A DNA stretch of 64,000 nucleotides from Kappaphycus alvarezii (lineage: Eukaryota > Rhodophyta > Florideophyceae > Gigartinales > Solieriaceae). A program made the translations under genes and the position numbers. Every line of letters begins with the position of its first letter. Positions within the stretch are counted from its first letter, which is position 1. Where the stretch lies: the NCBI GenBank assembly GCA_002205965.3, contig NADL03000129.1, positions 62,001-126,000 on the forward strand, written 5' to 3'. The notes below the pieces were generated by a model that worked only from the letters and a program-made list of their open reading frames with translations, ran no database searches and had not been told where the DNA came from. This document shows, piece by piece, positions 43,990-57,000 of the stretch.

Positions 43990-44560
43990 GCGCGCGACAC
44001 GCTTACTTGGCGTTCTAGAGGTCTTAGAGGTGTTAGTGAGAGGCATATTGTTCTCTTCCATAGGGTCATTCGTGGTGATGCAACATGAATGATGATCTTT
44101 GATGTATGCTCACAGATCATTAGAAATTTGGGCGGGACGGTATATGCATAACTGTGCCAATCCTAAATGGGAAATGGCAAAATTTCAAAGGATAGCAAAG
44201 CGAGTGGTTTCGTCAAAGCCGGACCAGTCAAAAATTAGGAGTGTTTACGGAAGGACCCCTAGGAAGTCCTCAGCAGAATTTTTAGCGCTCAGAGCACATC
44301 TGAAGAAATCCTCTAGCAGTTCTGGGTATTTAAACGGCCAGAAGAGGTCCTCGAAATGCACCAATGTTCTTGAACGCCTCAATCAACTGTACATCAGCGG
44401 GAAAGGTTTCGTGGCAGAAATCCAATTTAATTCCATCCATAAAGAGCAGCACATACTGCTCTTTTTTGTATCGGTCTTATCCAAAGCCAAAACAATGTCA
44501 AACGTAGACATGACTTTCTTCATTTTCGTCGCCAAGTTAAATGTTTCAAAAAGTTAGGGT
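43990..44560 (-). pseudogene. Possible gag of the old gypsy element
   Basis: Minus translation across stops gives KNSAEDFLGVLP, then WSGFDETTRFAILCNFAISH and LGLAQLCIYRPAQISNDL. This is reminiscent of gypsy gag (SxxEYxxxFxxLxxxxxWxxxxxxxxFxxGLxxxI). It lies at the right distance upstream of the protease and RT remnants on the same strand. The opposite strand has a 152-codon frame (44099-44557, +) with no motif, which I take to be its shadow. Low confidence. Confidence 0.3.
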
Positions 44561-47500
44561 GGAAAAATATAGCCCTTCCAGGGGTATCATGACGCGTTGG
44601 AAAGGGAAAAACGGGGGAAGATGAGGGAGAAAAAAGAGAAATGCTTCTCAAAAATTATTATTTTGCAAGAGAACAAAGTGGAGGTAATTGTCTGGTACCT
44701 CTGCCTCCGTTCTTATCGCAAAAGAACTATTGAAAGTATTTGCATGGACTCTGTTTCAAACGCGCAAAAAAACGGAGAGAAACACATGAAAATACATAAA
44801 AAACACTAAAACGTGGCGTGTTTATACGTGGTACGCACCATCAAGGGCAGTTTTTCAACTGCGCCGAGTAAGCATGTCGATGCTATAACGAGATTATTTA
44901 CGACCAATTTTGCGGAGTCTGCATTAACAGACTCAAACACCTATACCGCATAAAAGAACAATTCCACACTTTCTGTGAAGAATTTTGCCCCTTAATTCGA
45001 ACATTTCAAGACGAAGCCCCGTAAAATGCTCAGCTATTCGCGAGAAACACGATCAAAACTCTTTTTCGAATAATAATAATAGGGCCAAATTTAAGTTTTT
45101 CTTGACTGAGAACCCTCTGAAAACTGATGCACACCCATATTGTATTACTTTTTTCCCCTTTTCACCAATCAATTCCTCTTTATTTACTGGTTCCACAATC
45201 CGTGCACCAATGCTGGTGTAATCTCACTAAAGCCGAAAAAAAGTAATATCACCCGCATCAGGGCTTTTTATAATCCTCCTTCCTTTCACTAAAATCTGCC
45301 TTCGGTTATGGGTAAAAAAAGTACCATGGTATACTTCAACTATCAGCAACTAATGAATATGTCTCCGAAATAAGAAAGAAGAAATCCTATATCCTTCTCG
45401 CGGCTTTAAAGAAACCAAAATATAAGTGGGTATGTGAGTGTGGTCAAAGAACATCTTTCCAACCCCTCAAAATCCTTCTCTGCGAGAACCAATCACAGGC
45501 CTGCTCTGAATGTCAAATCTCTTCCAACATAACACATTGGACCCTCCTACCACACCTTCAAACCCTTTTGTCCATCACTTTAAGAAACACATCTCCTCAG
45601 TGCCAAACACAGTTACCTGTTCTTATTCTCACAAACCGATCTCCGCACCAGAGACTACAGCAGTACCACCTTAAACTCTCCTGCCGTCCAAATGCGACAC
45701 TCCAATCGTTTATCTTGTCCCATACACGTCCCTATATGACCATTTGTACAAAGGGAGAACGCAACACCATTCCAATCCTCCTGCAACCATGAAACAACCA
45801 CTACCTTACCTAAACTGTCACCCCTCCTACCATGCATAAAACCACATCACATGAATACCACATCCACAGGAGCTATCTGAAGATCTGACTAAATCTGCGT
45901 TTCGACATCTTTGGGATACTTGAATGCACATCGAAACACAGAAACGACTATATTGCACTTTTGTTGATGGCGAATCTCGATATCTCACCGTATATCCATT
46001 ATGATCGCGATAAATCCCGCAATTCATATAGCTTCACATATTAAAACACTACCTGACACACCACTACACATGCCAGGGGCTGACGCTGCAAACTATTTTA
46101 CGTCCAAAACTTTATAAATTGTATTGCATAAACTTAGCACAAAATTGGAGAAACTATATAGGCATATTGGCCGCGGAATCATTATCGCGCCGAACGGATC
46201 ATCAGATTATTCATAAACACTTTCATGGCAACCCTAAACACAAGAATCCTATCACAGGTATTCTGGGACGGCGCAATCAAGTAAGGTTTCCGCAAATGGG
46301 AATCCCAAGTAAAAGCGCCGCACGACATCCCCATACCAGCTTTGGCTTTGAATGTAAACCATGCCTCATTTCCCTTTATTATTCTGCAAACCCAATCCAT
46401 AGGGCGAATACAGCATTAAATCCCTGAGCACAACCAAAAACCATTGCGTTTAGTCATAGTCGCCCGCAAGCTCTGCTCTGCTCTTTTTTTTAAAATTCAC
46501 TATAATCAGGATTTATACGTGGTTTAAAGTCTTCAAAAAAGTCATTTTTCGGAACTATGCAGTGAGAAAGTCCTCTTGGTTACAGATAACAGCGAGTTTT
46601 AGAGCTACGTGAAAGCCAGAACATTCTAACCCTACAATTTACTCCTCTATTCTTCGACGCGTGTTAGTGCTGAAATTGACTTGAAAGCGACATAATGCCT
46701 CTCATCGGAGTATACAGGCGCTAGTCGCGTCTAGATCCAGATTACCGCGAGTAGTCGACAAAAGTAGGTCAATAAGCACGCTGACAGGGTGGCTTCGTGC
46801 TCTTAAACGTTCAAAACTTTCAGTAGTCGAGATTCCAAGCACGCCTGCTTCTCTTCGAGCTATCCAACTGCCAAGGGTTTCTTCACCCGCAAATAAGACT
46901 GCAGCTAGGCTTCATATAACTAACTGCAACCTGCCAATTGGAGTCTGTAGTTCCTCTACTTCAGAAAACTCTAGACACTTGTAGAATTTTCGACCAATTA
47001 GATTAACGAAGTATTGGAAACGATCTATCATATTGTAGTGGCGAACGTTTTCGAAGTTGTGAATGAGCGAAGTTGGACCAGAAAAAATCCCACAGTCAAT
47101 CCTGTCACACTGGCTATTTAGGAGCCGCTTTGAGTGCTAAGTGTGCCACTTACGAAACCTACATTTTTTACAGAATTGTTGGCAGAGAGTCAATCGCGAC
47201 CACGAATACGTCAATATCTTAAGCCGGACATTGGTCTTGCGTATCTTTCAGTGGTTTACCACTCTTGGTCCTAAGGGCAAGCGCTATTGCAAGCTACGCA
47301 GCCTGAGTTGCAAGAGGTAGAAAAATAGCGCCCACCATCCGCTTTGCCGCAAGCACATTACTTGAAGTGAGATCAAGAGGAACCCGAATTGTAATACTTG
47401 CTCGGTAATCTTTGAGGGCCACCCTCACTTACAGCATCATCTTCTGTAAATTTCAAAGCCCGCAGGGCTATGTTAACTATCACTCAGTAGTGAGAGACTA

Positions 47501-50500
47501 CTCACTCAGCTAGATCCATTATATTAAATCGCAATTGATATTTGAAAAAACAAATCATTTAACTTCACCAAAAAAGAATTGACATGTGGAAAAAATGGAG
47601 AACCCGCAGTACGAAACAGTGCACTTCAAACGTCCACCTTCCCCCAAAAAATAAAAGGTAGAAGTTATAAGTGAGCAAAAAACCAGGAAAGAGGTGCCTG
47701 AGTACAAAGGAAACGGAAAATGAACAAGAAAATACAAAAAAGGGGAGTTAATTCTTCAAACTTATCATCCCCTATTTACTGCAGATTATCTTTCAGGAAA
47801 ATTATTAGCCATTATAAAGATGTTCAGCGATAGTTTGTTGGGCAAATACTTGATCAAGAGGCGTATTCCTCCCTTAATGGCGCATAAGTAAGGGATCTCA
47901 CTACAGCAGACTACATAGCTACGCCAATCTTTGGTTCATCCTTTCTCTCTCTAATGAAACCTTACTAAATATATTTTTGAGCTTCTTAATTACTAAAGGG
48001 AGCAATACGATGTCCCATGGGTCCCGAATATTCTTTAGAATGGTTGCTTCCACTATATGTAATAGAGTGAACGAGTGATAGAGGGAGCGAGAAAGCGGGA
48101 GAGCGGGAGAAATAGTGCGCTATCGAGAGATAGAAAGAGTTAGGAACCAAGAAGGAACGATGAAAGAGGAGAAGGTGTTGAGGAACTTTACTAGTACAGA
48201 AGATTGAGGAAGATCCAGGCTTATGTGGAACTCCAAGAGAGGCGACTAGTGCTTTCGTATTATGAACGGAAGATACCAGAAACCATGTAGACGACGGTGA
48301 GAGGCTAACCCTAAATCTTCTTGAGCTGATCTGAAATAGATCATCTCAAACGTACAGCACCGTGCGGGGCATATACGTAACGGCAACGTTCTAGGTTGCA
48401 GGTACAGTAACTACTGCAAGCCTCTTTGTCAGCTGTAAGCTGCTAGCAGAGGTAGCAGAGAGTAATAACGCTGCATCGAGTCCCATTTATCTCTAGTACC
48501 ACACAGTTTACTAGTGTTACATCGGACTACGGGGCATATAGTGCTAGATCCACAGACTTTGGCCACCTTTCTGAAGAAAAGATCTCCTATTACATATGTC
48601 AGATATTCAGGGACGAAAGCAAGAAATTTTCGGGTCCCTGGGCAAATATTGGAATTAGTAATTCTTGTAATTTATCTTTGCTTGCCGAGAATACTTTTAA
48701 AGCTAGCGAGCCGATTCAAGTACCTACACAACCTCCACAGCGATAACGCTCATATTTATCTACAACCAACACATGGAGAGAATATTCCAAGATTTCCGTC
48801 ATGTCATAAAGGTTTTGTATGAAGAGAACAGCTCATCTTCTCACTAGAAAATAACAGCCGCTTACCTCCGAAGTATTAAAGTTTTTTTTCCTTACTAAGG
48901 ATTGTACTGTAAATGATTCCATCAAAAGTTTTCATTCGGAGATGTAGAAACTCACAAATCAGGCCCCAGAACACGCTATATCTGATATGACGAGGTTTGG
49001 TACTCGCAATTCGCAGTAATTGGTACTCTAAGGTTAAAGATGTGTGTAATCGAGAACAGTATGCGCAGGAGCAACAGATACGACACTTATTGTAAAACAA
49101 TCATCCAATTAAAAAAACCGAACTCTCATAGGCGCATTACTACAGAGTTAGTGGACAAATGCAAAGTGCGCTGCTTGGATGCGGACCCGGCGGTCACAAA
49201 ATATCGAATTACCTCGATTTTCTCTCTGAGAATGCTATTCATAAGTTACAGGACCACCAAAAAGAGGTTCCCTAAGGATCCTGCGAAGGCCTCCAAACGA
49301 GTACTATTAGAAAATTGCAACTTCTTTGAAAGAGACCATATTAATGATTATGACTCATAGTGTGACGAATCCCGATAAGGCAAAGATTTTTTCCTTAAAA
49401 TTCGTGGATATTGATAATGAATCTCGTATAATGTTGATTAAATTCCGCAAGATAACGAGTCTGATGAATCTACTAGGTTTCAAGGGCAATTTTCCTTGAA
49501 TCTCTCCCACGCTGAGTCTTCTATCTCCCCGTCAAATTCACTTGAAACTTTCCGTAAAAGAGTACTGTAGTAGGCCGCTGTACTCCTAAATCACGGCAAA
49601 TGAAATATTCACATGCCTCCCATTGTTGAGGAGTTAATCTACCACCCTTTACCCGCAAGTCGAAAGAGATTTCGCCCGGCCTCAGAATCAAAACCTACGG
49701 TTCATTGGATTCTGCAGTTCAATTCCAATCGTATCAGAATGAACGAAACAGTTGAAAATTACACGGCATAAGTCTCAACACGGGAACTCAGAAGTAATTT
49801 ATCGGAAAGCCTCAGTATATGGCCCATTATATGTAAGTTGTAATCTAATCCCGGCGCCAGCCACACAATACGTGCTTCACAGTTGGAAACGGTTTGTTCG
49901 AAAAGCATCAGAAAAGTAAAACTTCAAATCTCGGCCCCAGATTGTGGTATCACGTGTATTACAATGGACGCAAGCGACGTCAATGTATCGCTTACAGCTG
50001 CCTAGTGATACTAGACTCCCATAAACTAGGTAACTATAAATGAGAGAATTGAAAAATGCCAATTGTGCGTAATATATTTCACTTCTCCGTCGAATGAAAT
50101 TTCACTGGCGTACTGATGAAAAGGGCGGAGCCAAAGCGGCCCCAACCTCATTTATTTCACCCTTCGGCAAATAAACTGTTATATGTGATATCTAGAGCCC
50201 ATCTAGAACAAACAGCGCCGTAGACTCGGAAACAAATCGAGTAAATTACCGAGTCTTTCAAAACATGCTAACGCATTGGGAAAAGGCCAAGATTTTCGAT
50301 GCCACCATACTGAGCGGTCTAAATCCAGGAGATTTCCTTGAATATCATTTTATCTTGGCAATCTCCCTGCACTGCTCGTAGATGACACTAAAACGCATTT
50401 CTTGAACGCAAGTATTTTGCATAGTTTGTCAACACAGGCAGTCTGTAACGTAATTCTTCGAGTATTGTATGAATATATACATGGGCCATTCGTATCATAA

Positions 50501-50789
50501 GAGAGTTGATCAAGGAAGCAAATTAGTCTAGAAGGCAAGGCAAAAAACTCACTAAACAAAGCAGAATTAAATATCTTTTATCCAAAACACGCCATATACT
50601 AGTTTTTTCCCTTTTAGGAGGCAAAATATAAAGAAATAATGGTTTGATAAAGAACAGAACTTGGAAGACGGTACTGGAAAGGATATACCTGCATACTCAA
50701 ATGTGGCGACCGGGAGTTTCAAGTTTCGGGAGTTTCATACTTTCTCTTAAGAATATATGCACCGAGTGGGAATATTCGAAGACTCTATA
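44561..50789. other. AT-rich DNA, no gene recognised; purine-rich tract 48060-48260
   Basis: Six kilobases with short frames only. Notable: a purine-dominated stretch at 48060-48260 with GAGAAAGCGGGAGAGCGGGAG-type runs, and + frames at 48514-48822 and 49040-49360 that I cannot place. The last 1 kb may hold the unreadable gag-integrase part of the copia relic that follows, since RT begins near 50790 and the orientation fits. Confidence 0.45.
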
Positions 50790-51990
50790 GTTCGTGCTTA
50801 CAAGGACAGAGATATAAAATTCTATTCAACGATACTATCACTATGAGGCAAAGTTCGACTAGAAATCTGGTGACTGTATCAGCGCTATTTTATTCGACAT
50901 CTGTTCGCAGGAAGTCAAGCAGGCATACTTAAATTTCAGCGGAAACCTTCTGAGGAAGGTTTATCTAAAGCCTCCGAAGGACCTAAAACTACCCGATGCA
51001 TATTTTCCCTGGTTAGTTAAGCCTTTGTGCGGAATTGTAGACATTTTGGGTTACTATAAAAGGACTATGAATATCATCCAAATGCAATGCTTACAAATAG
51101 AGCCAACCAATAATATTCTTTCTGCGTTTACCAAATATGAAAGTTTTGGGCAATAATGAATGGCTTGTACGTATGTAGATTGATTCATAGCCATGCGGGA
51201 ATGATCAGTCTGCGAGATGAAATGATAAAATGGTGCAAAATTTCGTAAACAGTGAGAGTAAGCATGAGGATACTATATTCGCCGGTGCAAGACTCAATGA
51301 GATGGACCCTGGGCTCGAAATCAGTCAACATCAGTATACAAGGAATATCAAGATACCTCCGTCTGATGGCTATGTCAACGATTATTGGTTGTTGAGACAC
51401 AATTTGTCTCGGCTTGAACATAAAAGGCGAGAAATACGCAGCAGCAGCGACAACATGGCTGCTTGGGTGAATGAACGCAAATTCTCTAAGGATGAAATCT
51501 GTTGCATCAACACTATCGCCCGGCATTTAAATGGTGAAGACCCACAAGTGCCTCTCAGTAACCATAAGTTAGACCTCAATACAGTTAGGTTAAAGGTTTA
51601 CTCATATTGTTCCTTTGCCAATAATTGAGATAAAACGTCGCAACTGAGATAAGTTTTAGTCCTTACGGAAGAGTCAAACAGGTGCAAAGTACTGACATCT
51701 TTTAGCCAAAAGAGCTATAAAGTAACCAGTTCTTTCCTATGTGCGGAACTGTATGCTTTCGCACGATCTAGGGTCATTTATAGGATCAAATGTACCTTTA
51801 TCGATGTTCGCACTCTCTAGGATCACATTTCATGTAAAAAATTTCTCTCCAACTTTTGATACACATAAATGTTGTTGTCCAAGCTTCTTAAAGGAATAAT
51901 CATCCTAATTCGGTTTTGTGAGAACTTCGAACAATCTCGCTGATGTATTTACGAAGTTTTGGAACTCTGATGCTCTCACCAGAGATCTCT
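50790..51990 (+). pseudogene. Copia-type RT and RNase H relic, distinct lineage
   Basis: Frames combine to DTITMRQSSTRNLVTVSALF (about 50829-50890), QAYLNFSGNLLRKVYLKPPK and PDAYFPWLVKPLCGIVD (about 50920-51045). A long frame follows at 51230-51628: IFAGARLNEMDPGLEISQHQ, then YWLLRHNLSRLEHKRREI, INTIARHLNG, RLKVYSYCSFANN. RNase H continues as EESNRCKVLTSFSQKSYKVT and AELYAFA (about 51665-51760). The PWLVKPLCGL and SFANN...AELYAFA blocks are typical of the copia group common in fungi, oomycetes and algae, unlike the other copia pieces here. The YVDD site is degraded near 51175. Stops and shifts show a dead copy. Confidence 0.78.
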
Positions 51991-52599
51991 CAAAAACATG
52001 TGTTATTTAGCAGCTTAAAAATTTATTCTACGATATGAGTAACGATAGAGAAATTATATGAGCGAGAGAGAGGAAGAACAGGAAAACTCCTTTCGTATGT
52101 CCGACAGAATACCGTGGTCCCACTTGATGCACCCTTATGTGAAGATTCATTTCTAGTCTATCTATAAATTATATCTTTAATTAGGTCTCAACCGCAGTTA
52201 CTGCGTTCTTGCGCAAAGATCTTGTATTGTGTACAGTGGTTACCAAATCACATGCATATTAAAATTTTTAATGATATTTATAACAAATAAAAGATTCGTT
52301 TCATGTCCAGAAATAAAATCCCGTGAGGGTAGTGAGGTACAGTTGTGGTGAACATTGATTCATTCTCCTGGTTAAAAGCCGGCTAAAGAGCTATGTTGTC
52401 GGGGTAATCTTGCAAGTAAATACTGTAATGCAGAAAAGTAGTGAAATTTGTTTTGTCGGACTTGTGTGTGCGTCATATAGGCCTTTTGGGGATTGAAATG
52501 GTGGGAGATGCAATGTGCTGGCCTCTAGCGATGAGAATATGGTACAGTGATGGAGTGGCGCAATTGTAAAATCTTCCTGTCAGTGAGGGCGTTGTTCCA
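51991..52599. other. AT-rich DNA, no gene seen
   Basis: No motif-bearing frame. It probably contains the unreadable tail of the copia relic to the left. Confidence 0.45.
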
Positions 52600-54090
52600 A
52601 AGGAGTTCCATGGTCAAGAAGCAGTTGTATGGGACGTTGTTGTAGGCACTGGGTGATGTGGGAACCAGTGCAGGAACCAGCGAAGTGCGAGTGACGTGGG
52701 TGCCCCTTCAGGATGGGTCAGGTGAAGAAGGATGGGAAGGATCCAATTTGTGTTGTGGGAGGTGGGTGGCATGGTGAGCAGCGACGACGTTGGCGGCGGC
52801 ATGATGGCTGTTACGGGTGTTCCAGACGGAGATGTAAAGGTAGGGTGGGTGCGCCGAGGGTGGGGAGGGGGGTTCTTTGGATAATGAGCTTGCTCCGTAA
52901 GTTGTGATTTTGTGTAACGAGCGGGTTACCGTGGTCTTCCGGTTGCCTCTGTCCGCCTGGGTGGTAGCCTGTAGGGTAGAGAGGAAGGTTGGGGCCTGCC
53001 GTTGGAGCAGGCTGGTGAGGTCCGAGATTTGGAAAATGGCTCGAAGGCGGGATAATTGGGTGGTGTCAAAAGTGCCTCTAGAGCGGGTCGGCGAGATGCA
53101 GCTCGACGAAGTCGCGCAGCAGGATAGCTCTGCATAGGTACGAACTGCGCAAGAACATGTGAAGGAGGTGGCCAGGACGTGCGAGGGTAATGTCAGTAGT
53201 GAGGGGCGTTGGTAGTAGAGAGGGCCCGGATGCCTTAGAGTACGATGTGCCCTGCTGATGGTCGCGTCGGGAGTTATCTCTAGGGGGTGATTGCCATCCC
53301 GAGGTAGGAGGCCTCTCCAGATAGAGCGATCGCTGTCGATTTCATTGTAATTGAAAGTCTTGGGTGGGCCGTATCTTGGTGGATTAGTATGCACTTATTG
53401 GGTGCCTAATTGATGCATCTGGCGGATGCCCACCGTTGAGATTCGTCAAGGAGATTCTGAAGGAGGGAAGGGTCGTGTGAGTGGAGTATGACGTCGTCTG
53501 CGAATAGTGTGCATGAAGAAGGGAGGAGAACGGGGTCGTGATGTCCGTCACGGCTTCGGGAAGGCCATTGATAAAGACATTGAATAGGATTGGGTAGAGA
53601 GGGGAACCTTGGGTGAGACTGAGGCGGATTACCGTTGTTGTAGGGGTTCAATCACCTCTTGGTCGGACCGTGAGGGGGGGCGACATGCTCTCATCATGGC
53701 TGTTTCATTGTACGGAAACATGCGTCCGCAGTAGTGTAGGAGCAGTTAGCGGTTGACCCTGTCATAGGCCTTGAACAAATCCAGGGCGGCGAGCTAGCGA
53801 TCCCCTTGTCGTATGGCTGCTTAAGTGGATATGAGGGCGTGGAAGGGGCGTATTCTTCTTTGGAAGCCAAATTGTATTGGGCGTAGGTCTGTGATGTCGG
53901 CTAAGAGGGATGCGATACTAGACCTCCTTCGATGGCTTTCCGCCAGTGAGATAAGAAGCATAATGGGCGGTAATTCGCTGATTAAGCTGGTCCTACGTTC
54001 GTGTACCGGGATCAGGATGTCTGTGGTACAGTTAGGTCTGATAAAGGCAACTGTATAGGTTTTAAAATCGAGGTATTGCACAATTATCGC
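52600..54090 (-). pseudogene. LINE (non-LTR) reverse transcriptase relic
   Basis: GC-rich block read on the minus strand. In order: the early RT segment ending IQFGFQRRIRPFHALIST (53821-54081), ALDLFKAYDRVNR (about 53790-53750; first catalytic Asp in the LDxxKAFDxV motif), LTQGSPLYPILFNVFINGLP (about 53620-53560), LFADDVILHSHDPSLL (about 53510-53465; FADD catalytic pair intact), QRWASARCIN and SGEASYLGMAITP (about 53325-53285). The rest, to about 52700, is a 228-codon open frame (52708-53394) in another frame with Ser/Thr/Pro-rich content. No endonuclease is recognisable to the right. Frameshifts and stops make it inactive, yet it is better kept than the AT-rich relics around it. Confidence 0.85.
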
Positions 54091-57000
54091 GTGGTTTCCT
54101 ATAAGACCGCCATAATTTGAAATTCACCAACAGTTTTCAGATTTACCGAGAACTCTTCATTTTAATTCTTCGTTGAAATATTTCTTATCAAATTTGATAA
54201 AGATGAAATCCATTCCGGAATATTTAGCATTTCCAACGTATTTATGTGATAGAATTGCAGGCAGCCATTTCTATAAACAACTGGGTAACTTGGTATGCAC
54301 ATTATTTTTGCGCTAAAGTACTATTGATAATTTTTTTCGGTCCACCTAGGCAATATAATGTATAAAATGTAACACTGCAGATATTTAGTGATAGCAGATA
54401 TTTGTTACAGTAGGCACAAATTACCGCACACGCTCGGGCTATAGTACTGCGCAGGATTTTTGAATAATTAGTAGAGCGACCGATCCCGGGTTGGCTAAGG
54501 GAAGACACAACTCAACGATTATATCAACACACAACTCAGACCACCAAAGCAAAACCCTTCGTTTTTTCCGAGTCGCTCACTAGCGCCTCTCTGTATTTTC
54601 CTTTTGTATTTACGATAATATTTGCATCTTTGACGTTCTAATATCTTAAAAACTACCTATAACCACCATAATGTCACTAAAAGCCGGTATTTACTTAAAA
54701 ATCGCGATTTAGTGGAGGACTACGCCGATTGTATCACACAGGACTTTTACAATGTAATCTTATCGTAGCTTCCCTGTGTTGCACACCTACCACTAGTTTT
54801 CGAAGAATAGTTCTGACAAAATTAGTTTGTCATCAGTGCAAAATGGTCCTACTGGGTCAGAAAATGGCCTTAGCTCGAAGAAATCGACCACTACCGCTAC
54901 AAGGTCAACAGTCAAAGGGTCCATTTTCAGGCCCCGTCAAAAACTTGCTCACCTTCTCCCTGAGTCCATCCACATCACGAACATCGCTTCCATCTTTTTA
55001 CAACTTTGGTTCGATTCTTTGATTACAAAATGATTCTCAGATGTTTTCGTTTGCCTGAAATCTGTCCAAGGGCACCCGCCGTCTGGATTTTGAACAGCTG
55101 CAGAAGGTCCACAGTTTTCGGACGGACATCAAGGCTGTAAGTGTTCAAGGAGGAGCAAACTTCTTCGACCTCACTTTCTTCTATCCCTTGATAGCTCTCC
55201 AAACCTGGCTTACTGCCCAAAGAAGCCGCTGAGTCAGTCCAAAAACGCGACGAAAGCCCGCTCGCGGGACTTCCTTTGAGGTCGAGCTCGCTTAAATCAC
55301 TTGGCAGCGTCGCAGATCTCGATTTTCGGCTTATTTACCCGGATGCTTGCAGGTTTGTAGGTTTTTTGGCCTCTGTGATTACACGCGAGCCGGGTTGCCG
55401 GAGGCAGAGGCAAGAAGGGCACTTTTTCACCAAATACGCGGCGCTATTGATGCATAATAACGCAAGTCACCTTCTCGAAGGAACTAGAGCTGAGATATGA
55501 CTCCAAAAAGAGTAGGTCGACTTGATTGGAAATGATGGTATGGGTGAACGCTGTTATTCGGTATCATATCATCCTGAACAGTTTTTGGGCTTCATATTAG
55601 TTGTTCTGCCATAAATTAGTAGTTCCGATTTGAATTATTTTGATATTATTTGTAGTTTCGCTCCTTTGCAGTACCATTGAGTAGCTATTAATAAACATAC
55701 ATGAAAAAACACGCGATTCCATATGTATAGTAATAATAGATTAAGAAAAGCTTCGCATATTTTAGCTGGATGACACAATTGACTGCTCGCTGTGACGCAT
55801 ACAAAATCAGGCAGTGATAAAAGCCAAGAAACTCGACGATTGCCTATCCCAAATAGTCCAGGAAGCCGATCTTGTGGTTTAAATCAAAAATAATCACCAG
55901 GGGAGCCATATCCTCTTTGCTGAACTGAGTAACTAGCCACTGCCAATGGCCCGCTGGATATTAAGAAAACTAAAGGAGAGGATGAAGAAGCTTGAAGATC
56001 TCTAATACTTTAAGAGCTCCGCAGTCAAGATCGCGAAGAGTTCCAAGCTAGTATCGATGAAGGACAAGACCTTGAAGAAAGAGCTCATCGGTCACGTTTA
56101 CCTTATGACCGCATTGGTCGAACAGCTCAGGTAATACGGAATCACTTGAACGAGCCGAAGTCCATCGATATTATTCTGTTTTCTTACTGAGTTCTCTCAG
56201 TCACTTCTAGTAACTGCAGCCATCACGAAACTGGCCTAAAAAGTACTTTAAACGAGAAGAAGATACAATAATGCTTATCGAAAAGCATGCCATCCTTTTG
56301 ACCGACCACGTACGACGCGACTGTGCCTTAATGGCCAACACTGCCCCACATAAGCCGGACTAAAGGTATGATATCCGAAAGACGAGCCATGAGACCAAGA
56401 TTGCTTCTTGAACCTCCTTAATGCAAACAGAAAGTTTAACGTACCAACTGAAATGGGCTAGAAGGTAATGCACAGGCGCAATCGTCCAAGCAGTCTTGCG
56501 GAAACAAGAAACGGAGGAACAAGAAAAGAACAGGCCGCTCTGCTGCCGTGCGCACCAGAAACGTTAACGCCCGGAAGTCAAACTATGGTATGATTCTTAT
56601 AGATAGTGTACTTCTCACAGGAAGCTGCACCAAGACGGCTTCCACAAGGACCAAAAATTGTAATCACAAGATGAACCTGTCGGATTAATTTTGCGCCTCA
56701 ACTGAAGTGAGGGGTGTCTATTTGGTCAAGAACAAAAACTTAGAATGCGTAAACGAATTCCATATGGCGAATCCTCTCATATTCCTTGACCTCCCGTTGA
56801 GCTTACTGATCGTGACGGCCCTATTGACAGAGAAAATATGATATGATGGTCTCTAGACCCGGAGCAGCGATTCTGGTCGACTTTCAGGACAATTTAGTAG
56901 TTCTTGATCAGGATTATGAGAAAAATGGTTGGTTTCCTACATCCTAAATGATGATTCATATCGAAGACCTAAACTACGAATGAAAATCGCGTTAATTCGA

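Noticed and set aside
52708..53394. 228-codon minus frame as an independent gene
   Set aside because: It overlaps the LINE relic, follows the FADD segment and is Ser/Thr/Pro-rich without a motif. The LINE reading in another frame (SGEASYLGMAITP) explains the region better.
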